Shown: one piece after another, positions 10,247 to 20,889 of the stretch
Layout: each line of letters opens with the position of its first letter
How positions within the stretch are numbered: position 1 is the stretch's first letter
NCBI GenBank assembly: GCA_009667805.1
Contig: CM019069.1
Coordinates: 97,313,204-97,377,203, forward strand
DNA: 64,000 nucleotides
Reading direction: 5' to 3'
From: Leptobrachium leishanense
Taxonomy: Eukaryota > Chordata > Amphibia > Anura > Megophryidae
The notes under the pieces: generated by a model
Told to the model about the DNA's origin: nothing
Seen by the model: the letters and a program-made list of their open reading frames with translations, nothing else
Database searches by the model: none
Position numbers and translations under genes: made by a program

Positions 10247-11841
10247 CAGTTGTGTTCAAAATTATTCAACCCCCAATGCTGTAAAGGGTTTTAGGGAATT
10301 TAGTGTACATTTGTAATTGTATTCAGAATGAAATCCTACAAGGACTTTTTAAAAAACCATATGCAACTAAAATGACATCAATTGGTTTTGTAATACAGTA
10401 GTAAATGTTTCTTTTGTGAATTCTTCATTGACACAATTATTCAACCCCTTAAAGACTACCACTCTGAAGAACAGAGGTTCATTCAAGTGTTTTCAATCAG
10501 GTATTGAAAACACCTGTGGATGTCACGGAGCAGCAATAAAGCATAATAAGCACCAATTAGGCAGCTTTAAAATGACTGTGATACTCAGCTCCTTCTAGAC
10601 ATTTACTGGTGTGGTTACAAACATGGTGAAGTCAAGAGAATGGTCCAGGAAGACAAGAGAAGAGGTGATTACTCTTCACAGGAAGGGCAATGGCTATAAG
10701 AAGATTGCAAAGATGTTAAACATACCAAGAGAGACCATAGAAAGCATCATTCGCAAATTCAAGGCAAAGGGCACTGTTGAAACGCTACCTGGTCGTGGCA
10801 GAAAGAAGATGCTGACTTTGACTGCTGTGCGCTACCTGAAGCGTAGAGTCGAGAAAAGTCCCCGTGTGACTGCTGAGGAACTGAGAAAAGATTTGTCAGA
10901 TGTGGGTACTGAAGTTTCAGCTCAGACAATACGGTGCACACTGCGTAATGAAGGCCTCCATGCCAGAACTCCCAGGCGCACCCCCTTGCTGTCTCTAAAG
11001 AATAAGAAGAGTCGACTGCAGTATGCCAAAAGTCATGTGGACAAACCACAGAAGTTTTGGGATAGTGTTCTGTGGACTGATGAAACAAAATTAGAACTGT
11101 TTGGGCCCATGGATCAACGCTATGTTTGGAGGAGGAAGAACAAGGCCTATGAAGAAAAGAATACCTTGCCTACTGTGAAGCATGGGACTGTTTTGCTTCT
11201 GCAGGTACAGGGAAGCTTCAGCGTGTGCAAGGTACCATGAATTCTCTTCAGTACCAGGAGATATTGGATGACAATGTGATGCAGTCCGTCACAAACCTGA
11301 GGCTTGGGAGACGTTGGACCTTTCAACAGGACAATGATCCCAAGCATACCTCCAAGTCCACTAGAGCATGGTTGCAGAGTAAAGGCTGGAACATTTTGGA
11401 GTGGCCATCGCAGTCACCTGACTTAAATCCGATTGAGAACCTCTGGTGGGATTTAAAGAAAGCAGTTGCAGTGCGCAAGCCTAAGAATGTGACTGAACTG
11501 GAGGCTTTTGCCCATGACGAATGGGCGAAGATACCCGTAGATCGCTGCAAGACACTTGTGTCAAGCTATGCTTCACATTTAAAAGCTGTTATAACTGTAA
11601 AAGGATGTTGCACTAAGTACTAAGGTTGAATGTCACTTGGGGGTTGAATAAAACTGATAATGATGTGAGCACAGAAAAGACATTTGTGGTTATTTCATTA
11701 TAAATGTTATGTTATATTTGTCTGACCTACACGTGCCTCTTTGATTTAATTGTAAGCAAGATGACTGAAGGATCAAAATCAATGTCAAACTGGCCAAAAC
11801 ACTCAATTTCAGTGGGGGTTGAATAATTTTGAACACAACTG
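10247..11841 (+). mobile_element. Tc1/mariner element with IR/DR ends
   Basis: It is flanked by TA (10245-10246 and 11842-11843). The outer inverted repeats read CAGTTGTGTTCAAAATTATT at the left and its complement at the right end. Inner copies of the ATTATTCAACCCC word lie near 10434-10446 and, inverted, near 11637-11650. Two direct repeats per end is the IR/DR plan of Tc1 elements such as Sleeping Beauty. At 1595 bp with one transposase gene it is of usual size. Confidence 0.95.
10623..11623 (+). pseudogene. Tc1-type DD34E transposase, one internal deletion
   Basis: The enzyme cuts and reinserts the element at TA sites. ATG 10623 opens MVKSREWSRKTREE, the first helix-turn-helix, with a GRGRKK hook near residue 60 and a second HTH (VTAEELRKDL). 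The catalytic residues are the first Asp in VLWTDETK, the Asp in [10 protein letters not shown] and the Glu in DLNPIENLW; the last two have 34 residues between them. The frame is broken near 11186-11192, where the glycine-rich segment normally after KHG is missing (a deletion of roughly 20 bases). The C-terminal half continues in another frame to TAA 11623. Apart from that lesion the gene is well preserved, so the element is fairly young. Confidence 0.93.
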
Positions 11842-11843
11842 TA

Positions 11844-12765
11844 TATACTGTATATATATATATATAATCTTGGTGTTCAGTAGTTTATTATAAGGTGAAA
11901 AATATATATGATTATAAAGTGCTAAATTTATCTAGTCTCTGTTTTTGAATTTATAAAGTGTTAGGTCTTAAGAGGCCTGGTCTATTCTCGGAACTAAAGG
12001 CCTAGACCAAACTCCGAGGGAAATATATTCTGCCGGGGAAGACATACCCACCATCAGTATTGTGTGACTCTCCCCTGCACGTTTAATGTTTGTTTTAATT
12101 TGATTTTTGCTCAGATTTTTCGTTCTATTTCATTTCTTGGCACTCTTCTGGTTTGCAAAGTTTGCCGTCTTCATTATGACTTGAGGAAACAAAGAGATCC
12201 TTTCCAATATTTAATTATTTTAAGTCATTACCTGGTAGAACTTGCGGAATATTCACCTTGATCTTTATCAAAAACTCCCGGATCCCAATGATCCAGACAA
12301 AGGTGAGATAGATACAAAAATAAAAAAGTTTTATTCAGATAAATATAATAGAAGGTACACACAAAAATTTAAGGATAAATGCACAGAAATATAATAAATA
12401 CAAGACCTGAAAACAAACGGAAAAAGGTATAAAGGAATACATCACTCTGGGCCAATATGGATGAAAAAGGGGAGGAAGTATCCTCAGTCACTTGGTCAAT
12501 AATGCATCAGAAAAATTGCACCAGGTGGGAAAGTGCACCTCTAAAGCTTCACCATACTGCAAGTGATATTGGTCGTTATATACTGTATATAAAATTCATT
12601 CTATGAGAACAATGTGCACTTCGGTCCAAGAAGGCGTATGGGGAGGAAATAATGCAAATATATTTCTTCACTACAATTACCTATTTGGCACTGTAGGCAG
12701 ATTTCTAAATTTGCTGGTTAAAAGGAGCTACTGCAGCACTGGGCTCTGTCCTGGAGGAGCTGTGT
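11844..12765. other. No gene recognised
   Basis: A TA microsatellite (11842-11870), AT-rich sequence and a stretch at 12290-12420 with AAAAAGTTTTATTC that looks like the reversed tail of an old retroelement. Short open frames lack recognisable motifs. Confidence 0.5.
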
Positions 12766-12769
12766 TTAA

Positions 12770-14014
12770 CCCTTTCACTGCTGAGGCATTTCACCGCTGT
12801 GTGCTGAGCTAATTTTTAACGCTTTCGCTCATCATGTTTAAACGCTATTTGAAGCCACATTTTATTAAATGACCCAGACATATTATATATTGTTCTTTCC
12901 GGCAGACTCCGCCAATTCATAATATATCATTTTTATATGTATACATCATGACCTGCCTGTATATTATGACACAAAAATGCAATAAAAATTGAATTTTTAA
13001 TCCTCTGCAGTGTGTAAAGTGTTTTTTTTCACATTTTATCACATGAGCATTTGCGGTTATGTTTTCTATGGGGTGCGCTTGTACAAAAATTAGAAATGGG
13101 GACTTGTTACATTTTGTGGGGGAATTACGTGATTTTTAGCAAACGCACCCCATAGAAAAAAATCATTAGTGCAGCATCATTGTTCACATTATAATTGAAA
13201 TGTGAACAATATTGCTGCATTAATAAAAACAACACACAAAAAAAACATGTTTTTTTTTTTCTATTATTTTTTTAATTAATTTTTTTTAATTTTTTTTTTT
13301 AATATTTTGTTTTACTTTTCTACCTAGTCATGTTGGGTATCATTCGAAAGGCCAAGCTCAGGCCTTTCACATGCCACCCTCCTTGACCCCCTAGCTGCCA
13401 CGGTTCTGGAGATATCGGGGTTCATAGGAACCCCCTATCTCCACCAGGGTATTTCCTTGGGAAATCCCCGGGCAGCCAGGGGTTCCCCGGCTATCTGACA
13501 TCATCACGCTATGCGTGATGATGTCGGGCAGCGAGGGGGGACCCGGGGGTGGAGCCGCCGTCCAAGATGGCGGCCCCCACCGGAGCTAGGCCGCACTTCG
13601 GCGCCGCAAGGCGCTGAAGTGCGACCCGGAGCTTGAGGGGTTAAAGCCAGGCACCGCTTAAAAAGGAAGACTCTCCCCTTTTAAGCGGTGCCTGGCTTTT
13701 GGTGCTGCTCCTTCCCGATCGGGAGGGAGAGGGATCTGAACAGATCCCCCCTCCCTTCCAGGCTATCTCCCGGCATTGCCGGGGGGTCGCCTGGAAATGA
13801 CGTCATCGCGCATGGCGCGATGACGCCATTTACATGGGGAGGAGCTTGACTTCAGCGTCTGAGGACGCTGAAGTCAGAACGCCGCGGGACCCCGGACAGA
13901 GAAGTGAGTATCTCCGCCGGGGGTCCCGCACAACTGATGACGTGTGGGGCACGTCCTCAGCATGTAACGTGCATCGATGAGGACATGTCCCACACGTCAT
14001 CAGCAGTGAAGGGG
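12770..14014. mobile_element. piggyBac-like non-autonomous element, hairpin-rich (copy 1)
   Basis: It is flanked by TTAA (12766-12769 and 14015-14018). The ends are CCCTTTCACTGCTGAGG and the complement of CAGCAGTGAAGGGG, so TTAA plus CC-termini fits piggyBac. There is no transposase gene. The second half (13320-14010) is a chain of separate hairpins, for example 13640-13700, with AAAGCCAGGCACCGCTTAAA paired to its complement. Copy 2 is at 27527-28674 and a fragment at 23640-23775. Confidence 0.8.
13640..13701. repeat. Long perfect hairpin inside the piggyBac-like element
   Basis: Arms of about 22 bases (AAAGCCAGGCACCGCTTAAA and complement, extended by AA/TT) flank a spacer of about 15 bases. 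It is the longest of several hairpins in this element. Confidence 0.85.
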
Positions 14015-14018
14015 TTAA

Positions 14019-14544
14019 GAAACATTTTCCAGCTGGTTTTAAAGAGTGTTAGCATCTTCGAGTCCAAATGCAATTTAATTTAATTAGCAATAAACAAAAT
14101 TCCTTTACAATCCTCCAGTAGAACATTATATCTACTATAACTGATACCGAGGCACCAGCAGGTGCCTAGCAGATCGCGTATGTTTGATGTTCATATTGAA
14201 GGGGTTAAATGGGTCCTATACTTTATATATGCGCATTAATAACAGCGCAGAGCAAGAACAGTGAGTTATTCCTTGGTAGCTAATTACAATACAAAATCAA
14301 CAGTAATTCAATATAATTGCTATACACTCAAAATATTCCTGATCTGGGTACAAGAGGCAGCATTCCCATCACCTTTAATTTGTTTTATATGGCCCCATCC
14401 TGCAGCATAGGGGGCAGTGGTGACTTGTGTTTGGAACAAGTTTGCCTCCTGGCTGACAAAAGCTTATCCCCCCAGATATTTTGGGGCTCCTATGCCAATG
14501 TGCTCACCCCTGGCTGGATTGTGCACATACCATAACCACACAAT
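14019..14544. other. No gene recognised
   Basis: AT-rich sequence between a piggyBac-like and an L2 element. Open frames at 14317-14659 have no recognisable motif. Confidence 0.5.
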
Positions 14545-15400
14545 GGTACATTTATTTATTTATAAAGGATTTTACCAGGAAGGATACATTGAGATTTCTC
14601 TCGTTTTCAAGTATGTCCTGGTTTCAAGAACATTGAATTGTTACATAAATACAAAATAGTAAAATGCAAGATATTAACACATAACCAAATATACAGATTA
14701 ACAAAAAAATAAATATGTAGGAAATAGATTCACTATGTTACATGTTTACAGGTGCATTCCGTATTGAGGTATGTTAATAGGGAACTCTTAAGGGACTTTA
14801 GACTGGGGGAAGATTTGATGGCGTCTTGCAGGTTATTCCATAACTGCGGTGCTCTGTAGGAAAATGAGGATCAAGTCACTTTCTTTTTGTATTGCGGTAT
14901 TGCAAGTAAGGTGCAGGTCCTAGATCTGAGGTTATAGGATGAGGGAACTGCTGGGGCAATCAGCCTATTCAGGTAGGGTTGTAGCTTCCCAGAAAAGCTC
15001 TTAAACACCAGGTTGGAAAAGTGAAGGGTGCGTATAGAGTCCAGTGACAGCCAGTTTAGTTCTTTTAACATGTCACAATGGTGGGTCATGTAGTTACATT
15101 GTAGCACAAAGTGTCAGAATGAGTTATACAATGTAGTAAGTTTCTGGAGGTGCGTTTGAGGGGCAGCTGCATATACTACATCTCCGTATTCAATGGCTGG
15201 CATAAGCATTTGTTGTACAATCTGCTTTCTTAAAGCGGGGCTCAGGCAGGATTTGTTTCTGTACAGGGCACCTAGTTTGGGGTAGAGTTTAGATGAGAGT
15301 TTTTCGATGTGGGGGCCAAAGGATAGATTTGGGTCTAACCACATACCTTGATATTTAAGAGCAGTGACTGTAGTCAGCGTGTCATTTTACATACATACTT
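14545..15400 (-). mobile_element. L2-type LINE, 3' portion
   Basis: The minus strand encodes the end of ORF2 in two frames. 15114-15344 has GPHIEKLSSKLYPKLGALYR and AIEYGDVVYAAAP. 14871-15107 has LNWLSLDSIRTLHFSNLVFK and AVPSSYNLRS. This order (RT connection, then C-terminal tail) is typical of L2. The 3' UTR follows to 14545 with TTTACCAGGAAGGATACATT on the + strand. It is 5'-truncated and frame-broken at about 15110. Confidence 0.8.
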
Positions 15401-15925
15401 GGTACTTATTTGACCAAGTTTAATCAAAGATAACGTTTATTATTTTATGAGATTTGTTAAATATTTGGAACGCAGCTATTTTCAGCGCTAAACTTTGTGA
15501 TTGGCTCACAAAATTGGAAAATTAATTTGTCATTTGTGGAGTACAGTTCTGGAAAGACTACAATTGCAGAGAGGTAAAATGATTGCGTGCACTGCTGCAT
15601 ATTAACTGTACCCTTTTTCTTTCTAGTTGGACTGTGATGATCCGTGACCTGCTACTTCATAAAGAGATGTATACCGCAGGGAAAATGAGGGACTTTTGGG
15701 GGCAGATGTGTTACCATTACACTACCATAATGCCCCTAAAAATCCTTATTGCTCTTGCAGTGTTCTTCAGATGCTCCTGGCCAGCTCTTGAAAAACAAGA
15801 AGTCCTAGCTGGAATGTTTTGGAAAGCCACTATTAACCACCATGGTTTCTTGATTTATCACATCCATGCTTTATGTGTACAAATGAAATATGAACTCATA
15901 TTTGGAAGACGGAATAATTGTGTTA
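15401..15925. other. No gene recognised
   Basis: Unassigned sequence between LINE fragments. An open frame at 15583-15972 begins at a non-ATG codon, runs into the CR1 tail and resembles no family I know. Confidence 0.5.
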
Positions 15926-15927
15926 GA

Positions 15928-16922
15928 AACATAGAAAAATGTCGGCAGATAAGAACCTTTCGGCCCATCTAGTCTGCCCAATTACATGGATACTTTACCT
16001 GGATTTATCTTTTGTTTAGGATAGCCTTATGCCTATCCCATGCCTGCTTAAATTCAATTACTGTTTTGACCTCTACCACTTGAACTGGAAGGCTGTTCCA
16101 TGTATCCACCACCCTCTCAGTAAAATAATGCTTTCTGATGTTACTTTTAAACCTTTGCCCCTCTAATCTAAGACTATGTCCTCTTGTTTTGCTGCTTTTT
16201 TTCCCCTTTAAATATACTCCCTTCCTCTACCTTGTGGATTCCCTTTACGTATTTAAATGTTTCTATCATATCTCCTCTGTCTCGTCTTTTTTCCAAGCTG
16301 TACATGTTAAGATCATTAAGCCTTTCCTGGTAACTTTTCTCCTTCAAGCCGTACACCATTTTAGTAGCCCTTCTCTGAACTCTCTCTAAGATGTCTATAT
16401 CCTTCTGGAGATACGGTCTCCAGTACTGCACACAGTACTCCAAGTGAGGTCTCACCAGTGCTCTGTACAGTGGCATGAGCACTTCCCGTTTCCTACTGCT
16501 AATACCTCTCCCTACACAACCAAGCATTCTGCCAGCATTTCCTGCTGCTCTATTACATTGACTACTTACCCTTAGATCCTCTGAAATAATAACCCCTAAA
16601 TCCCTTTCCTCAGATGTTGAGGTTAGGACTGTATCAAATATTCTATATTCAGCCCTTGGGTTTTTACGCCCCAGGTGCATTATCTTGCACTTATCCACAT
16701 TAAAACTCAATTGCCACAACTCAGACCATTGTTTTAGTTTACCTAAATCATTTGTCATTTGGCTGATCCCTCCAGGAACGTCAATCCTGTTGCAAATCTT
16801 TGTGTCATCAGCAAAAATACATACTTTTCCATTAATACCTTCTGCAATATCACTAATAAAAATATTAAATAGAATGGGTCCAAGTACTGACCCCTGAGGT
16901 ACCCCACTGGTAACAAGACCAG
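15928..16922 (-). mobile_element. CR1-type LINE, 3' portion (group C)
   Basis: The 3' UTR (TCGGCAGATAAGAACCTTTC on the + strand near 15945) leads into ORF2. The open part 16174-16758 encodes MTNDLGKLKQWSELWQLSFN, VDKCKIMHLGRKN and YCVQYWRPYLQKDIDILERV. Immediately upstream (16759-16900) the same protein has LGPILFNIFISDIAEGI and FADDTKICNRIDVPGGISQ, separated by a frame break. This copy therefore keeps the RT segment that is missing from the longer copy at 31510-35250. It is cut off at 16922. Confidence 0.88.
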
Positions 16923-17581
16923 TTCTTGTTTAACAATTTATCTTCCAAGTGTGCAAGCAAAGAATTACTTGGCATTCAGATTGAAACTTTGACCAAAACA
17001 CACACTTGGTATTAAGTATGGTTTTAAGTATGTTTATATTTTTGAACTGTTTCAAAAGAATTGAAGATCTTTTAATAAACATAGGCACTTGTTTCAATTG
17101 TTTCAGGTACATTCAATGTAATATTTACCTTGATGCAATTTGTCTCTTCTGCTTATGTTTATTTATTGCTCTGCTTGTCTGATTATTGCGTATTTTGGCT
17201 GGTATACTGACTTCTATTATAGCTTATATTATTGCAGAACAAATTAACAATCTTGTGAATGTTTTTCATTGTCTACCCACATATACACCTTTTTGATTTA
17301 TGTTTTATTTTTCTAGATAACATAGGCAGTTTTAAGATATATGTTTCAGTATAGGCAGAAACAACATTCAAAGATATCTGGCAATATACCAGAGTTTTTA
17401 TGATAAAATATGAAAAAAGGAGTTGGAAATAAGGGTGGGATAGAGGGGAGTGCACCTGTGCCTGAGAAACCCGTTGCACAGAGGGAATTACTACCTATCA
17501 CATGTAGAAAAGGATAATCTGGTGGTCATCAAAGAAAAGGTGTGCACAATACCAGAAAATGAATGCACATATGTAAATAAG
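16923..17581. other. No gene recognised
   Basis: AT-rich unique-looking sequence. I see no motif or repeat shared with other parts of the window. Confidence 0.5.
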
Positions 17582-17789
17582 GGAAAGGGGGGGGTGTGAG
17601 GATCCTGAGGACGAGCAACAGCCCTAGTGGCCTGCTCTACAGTGGGGCCCGCTCAGGTCTCACAAGGTTTTAGCTTGTATGTGCCATTACAGGGGTGAAT
17701 GCTCCATATGCAAACCAACCTGCTCTCACCCAAAAAGGGTGGCCAGTGCTGATTGCCAACGACGTCATCCCTGCACAAGAGGTGCAGCA

Positions 17790-17834
17790 ACCTCCGACGA
17801 TCGTTTCGGCCTTGTTAGGCCTCATCAGGAGGGT
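17790..17834 (-). ncRNA. Type I hammerhead ribozyme, complete core
   Basis: A self-cleaving RNA fold. On the minus strand the order is: ACCCTC (stem I 5'), CTGATGA (17822-17828), stem II GGCCT-AACA-AGGCC, GAAA (17804-17807), stem III ACG-AT-CGT, C (17796), then GGAGGT (stem I 3'). All invariant core bases are present. Cleavage is expected after GTC, between 17796 and 17795. Stem I pairs four of six positions plus one GU wobble, with one mismatch. Stem III has 3 bp and a 2-base loop, a minimal form known from Penelope-like elements, where pairs of ribozymes help each other fold. Activity is inferred, not shown. Confidence 0.8.
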
Positions 17835-18056
17835 ATAACTGACACCCCTCTAGGCACATCAAGCAAAGGGTCCACGTCTGGATGACCCTATAGACTTATA
17901 GTGAGGGAAAGGGGGGTTTGCGAGCGTAGAGCAGGCCACTAGTACTGTTGCTCGTTCTCAGGACCCTCACAAACCCCCCTTCTCCTCACTATTAGTCTAC
18001 AGGGTTATCCAGACATGGACCCCTTGTTTGGTGTGCCTAGAGGGGTGCCAGCTATA

Positions 18057-18079
18057 CCCTCCTGACGAGGCCTAACAAG
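18057..18079 (+). ncRNA. Hammerhead ribozyme, 5' half, cut by a hAT insertion
   Basis: ACCCTC-like stem I, CTGACGA (18062-18068; position 7 may be any base) and stem II GGCCTAACAAG match the complete core at 17790-17834 in opposite orientation. The sequence stops at 18079 because the minisatellite hAT begins at 18080; the GAAA half does not reappear downstream. Confidence 0.75.
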
Positions 18080-19214
18080 CAGGGGTCAAGTCCTGGGAAA
18101 AAAAGTGAGGGAACTCACCCACGAATTCCACAACCCACATTACCTGAAGAAAATATATATATATATCACGAGTATAGCAGTGCGTGCCGGTGATACCATT
18201 TTTATTGGGTTAACTTTACATTTAAAAGACAAGCTTTCAAGAGTGTAAACTGGAAACTATACTGATCAGTGAAAGGTATCACTACGTACAGGTATACTCG
18301 TGATTGTGGCAACTGGACTAACGCATTTTATATATAATATATATATATATATATATATCCAGGCACAGACCCCCAGAATAATATACACAACACTGTGCCC
18401 CCAGAATAATATACACAGCACTGAGCCCCCAGAATAATATACACAGCGCTGAGCCCCCAGAATAATATACACAGCGCTGAACCCCCAGAATAATATACAC
18501 AGCGCTGAACCCCCAGAATAACATACCCAGCACTGAGCCCCCAGAATAATATACACAACACTGAACCCCCAGAATAACATACACAGCACTGAGCCCCCAG
18601 AATAATATACACAGCACTGAGCCTCCAGGATAATATACACAGCACTGAGCCCCCAGAATAATATACACAGCACTGAGTCCCCAGAATAACATAAACAGCA
18701 CTGAACCCCAAGAATAATATACACAGCACTGGTTATATGGATATATTTTCCCCAGTTCACATGGATATAATTGCCCCCAGTTCACTTGGATATAATTGCC
18801 CCAGCTCATATGGGTATATATTGCCCCAGCTCATATGGGTATATATTGCCCCAGCTCTCATGGATAATGCCCCCCCAGCTCTCATGGATAATGCCCCCCC
18901 AGCTCTCATGAATATGCCCCCAGGTCTCATGGATAATGCCCCCAGGTCTCATGGATAATGCCCCCAGCTCTCATGGATAATGCCCCCAGCTCTCATGGAT
19001 AATGCCCCCAGCTCTCATGGATATGCCCCAGGTCTCATGGATACTGCCCCCAGGTCTCATGGATATTGCCCCCAGGTCTCATGGATATGCCCCAGGTCTC
19101 ATGGATACTGCCCCCAGGTCTCATGGATATGCCCCAGGTCTCATGGATACTGCCCCCAGGTCTCATGGATACTGCCCCCAGGTCTCATGGATATGCCCCA
19201 GGTCTCATGGATAC
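18080..19214 (-). mobile_element. Minisatellite hAT element, truncated copy in reverse orientation
   Basis: It starts with the right-end inverted repeat CAGGGGTCAAGTCCTG at 18080 and matches 5746-7196 in reverse. Array B occupies 18358-18735 with about 13 units (eight in the first copy); array A occupies 18735-19214. It ends inside array A, so the left terminus and target duplication are gone. The open frames across it are repeat artefacts. Confidence 0.88.
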
Positions 19215-19689
19215 AGCATATGTAAATAACCAAAGTAAAAACCCTGAAAACTCTAAATAAAAACTTTAACCGTAATGCCTAGAATGAGGATCTGAGTTTA
19301 ACAAACTTTCCTATCACAATATAATATTCTGTGGTTGTATATTACCGTAATCTGTTGGGATGAAATTAGCATGATGGTTAAAGTCTTTGAATGTATGAAT
19401 TGTCATCCAATAATCAGAGACAAGAGGTACAATGAGAGAACCTCGTAATGCATTAACTGATACTGCCAAACCCACTGTTTTAATATAGGGTACCGTATTA
19501 TATTGTTATAATAGATGAATGAAAGTGAAACATGCATCCCTGAAGGCAAAAAGGTGGATGCATTTTCTTATGTACATCATTTCCTGCTTAGGACAGTGCA
19601 GAAATCAGATTAGGTAACAGCTAGTTTGAATAACTATTACTTTGAGTGTGCTTTTACCTTTCATGCCCCGACTGACCAAAGATAAGATT
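19215..19689. other. No gene recognised
   Basis: AT-rich sequence with no recognisable coding or repeat structure. Confidence 0.5.
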
Positions 19690-19929
19690 ATGTTTATGAA
19701 AAGAGATGTTTTATCCTATTCAGTCGATGCCTTTAAAAAGGGTTTGGATGCATTTCTGGTGATATATGATGTAAATGGATATAGGAATTAAAATTGTAAC
19801 GAATTGCTCCTTGATCCACCGAGCAATCTGATTGCCAAGAAGGAATTTTTGGATCAACAGGAGACATAGGGATATTTGGAAAGTTAAAATGATGGACACT
19901 GGTCGCTTTTCAACCTATATTACTATGTA
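19690..19929 (+). mobile_element. CR1-type LINE 3' UTR fragment
   Basis: The segment has AAAAAGGGTTTGGATGCATT, GCAATCTGATTGCCAAGAAGG, TTTTTGGATCAACAGGAG and ends TTTTCAACCTATATTACTATGTAG. The end word is the CTATGTAA-type tail found, in reverse, at 42655 and 47256. It is a 3' piece in + orientation. Confidence 0.65.
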
Positions 19930-20331
19930 GCTGTAAAAAACTCATGTCATGTTTTCTCATTGTCCAATTGAGTTTGACCCTGAGGACTATGTAACTATAG
20001 TTGCCGTCAATCTGCCATACAGAGTCTTCCTCAAGGGATGCCACCCACCTTGTGATGATATCCACTACATTAAGGTCTCCACCACCAGTCACGGATTGAT
20101 GTGGCGTTTCAATTTCCCCATATCCTCTTTGCAAAAGACATCTGGTACCCGTGGCTACCGTGTTGAACAGCCCACAGCACAGTTTGACTGCTGACATAAT
20201 GGAACCACTGAACAACTTCCATCCACCCATGTTTCTATAAGTACCTTTTAAATCATACAGAGACCACTACAACACGGATCTTGGTTTTCACTACATTGCT
20301 TTTCAGATCCAGTGTTGTTGGTTTTGGATTA
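19930..20331. other. No gene recognised
   Basis: Sequence between a CR1 tail and a fold-back element. Open frames on both strands (19910-20230) show no family signature. Confidence 0.45.
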
Positions 20332-20339
20332 GACTAATC

Positions 20340-20478
20340 CAGGGGTCAGCAAACAGGTTGGCTCCCTGATGTTTTGGGAACTACATCTCCCATGATGCTC
20401 AGTCTCCCATTAGGCTGACTGAGCATCATGGGAGATGTAGTTCCCAAAACATTAGGGAGCCAAGTTTGCTGAGCCCTG
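20340..20478. mobile_element. Fold-back hAT element (139 bp)
   Basis: It is flanked by a perfect 8-bp duplication, GACTAATC at 20332-20339 and 20479-20486. The ends are CAGGGGTCAGCAAAC and the complement of GTTTGCTGAGCCCTG. Almost the whole element is one palindrome, with a central spacer near 20402-20419. Each arm carries ACTACATCTCCCATGATGC (20380-20398 and inverted at 20423-20441). Confidence 0.92.
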
Positions 20479-20486
20479 GACTAATC

Positions 20487-20889
20487 TAAGGCCTATATCT
20501 GTTTCCCATATGAAGTGTAAGTCCAGAGTGACAGCTCCATAGGTTTTCCAATCCAATATGTCTTTCTTAAAGAAGCCGTGGTTTACAGCAACATAATTTT
20601 GGCTTGTCCTATGTAACTCAGCTAACGTTTTCACCACCTGTCTCTTGGAATGCCGTTGTCACGTCTGGGGCTCAGAGGGGCCCCTGCGCCCGGCGGCATC
20701 ATCGACCAGCTGGGTGCCAGGAGTTGTGCTGGCTTCAGGAGCTCAGGTGGGTGGTCAGGAGGCGGGGCGCAGTATACTTAAAAGCAGACAGCGTGATCCG
20801 GCTCCTCGCGCTGTCGTGGAGTTCCTTCCCTCAGTGCTGAGTGATTTTCTGTGCGATTCACTGACTCATTGTGCATTTGTTCATATTTT
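20487..20889. other. No gene recognised; possible LTR fragment
   Basis: From 20656 the sequence reads TGTCACGTCTGGGGC and later TATACTTAAAAG, which could be the start and promoter of an LTR, but no second end or duplication is visible. Confidence 0.3.

Larger units (their letters stand above)
17582..18079. mobile_element. Penelope-like terminal units in inverted orientation
   Basis: Two copies of one unit face each other. The minus-strand copy runs from about 17921 to 17582: CACTATAAGTCTATAGGG, GTGCCTAGAGGGGTG, a hammerhead core, then GAGCAGGCCACTAG and GTTGCTCGTCCTCAGGATCC at its end. The + strand copy (about 17925-18079) has the end segment first, then CACTATTAGTCTACAGGG, GTGCCTAGAGGGGTG and half a hammerhead, where the hAT at 18080 cuts it. 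Type I hammerhead motifs with a tiny stem III are known from Penelope-like elements. No RT is present. Confidence 0.65.

Noticed and set aside
12290..12420. Third hammerhead-like fold (minus strand TTGATAAAGATCAAGG)
   Set aside because: There is no GAAA after the stem and no GTC at the expected place.
15583..15972. 129-codon open frame as a possible host gene
   Set aside because: It starts at a non-ATG codon, runs into the CR1 3' tail and shows no family motif.
18266..19260. Hydrophobic repeat proteins of up to 164 residues
   Set aside because: Same cause: translation of the minisatellites in the truncated hAT copy.
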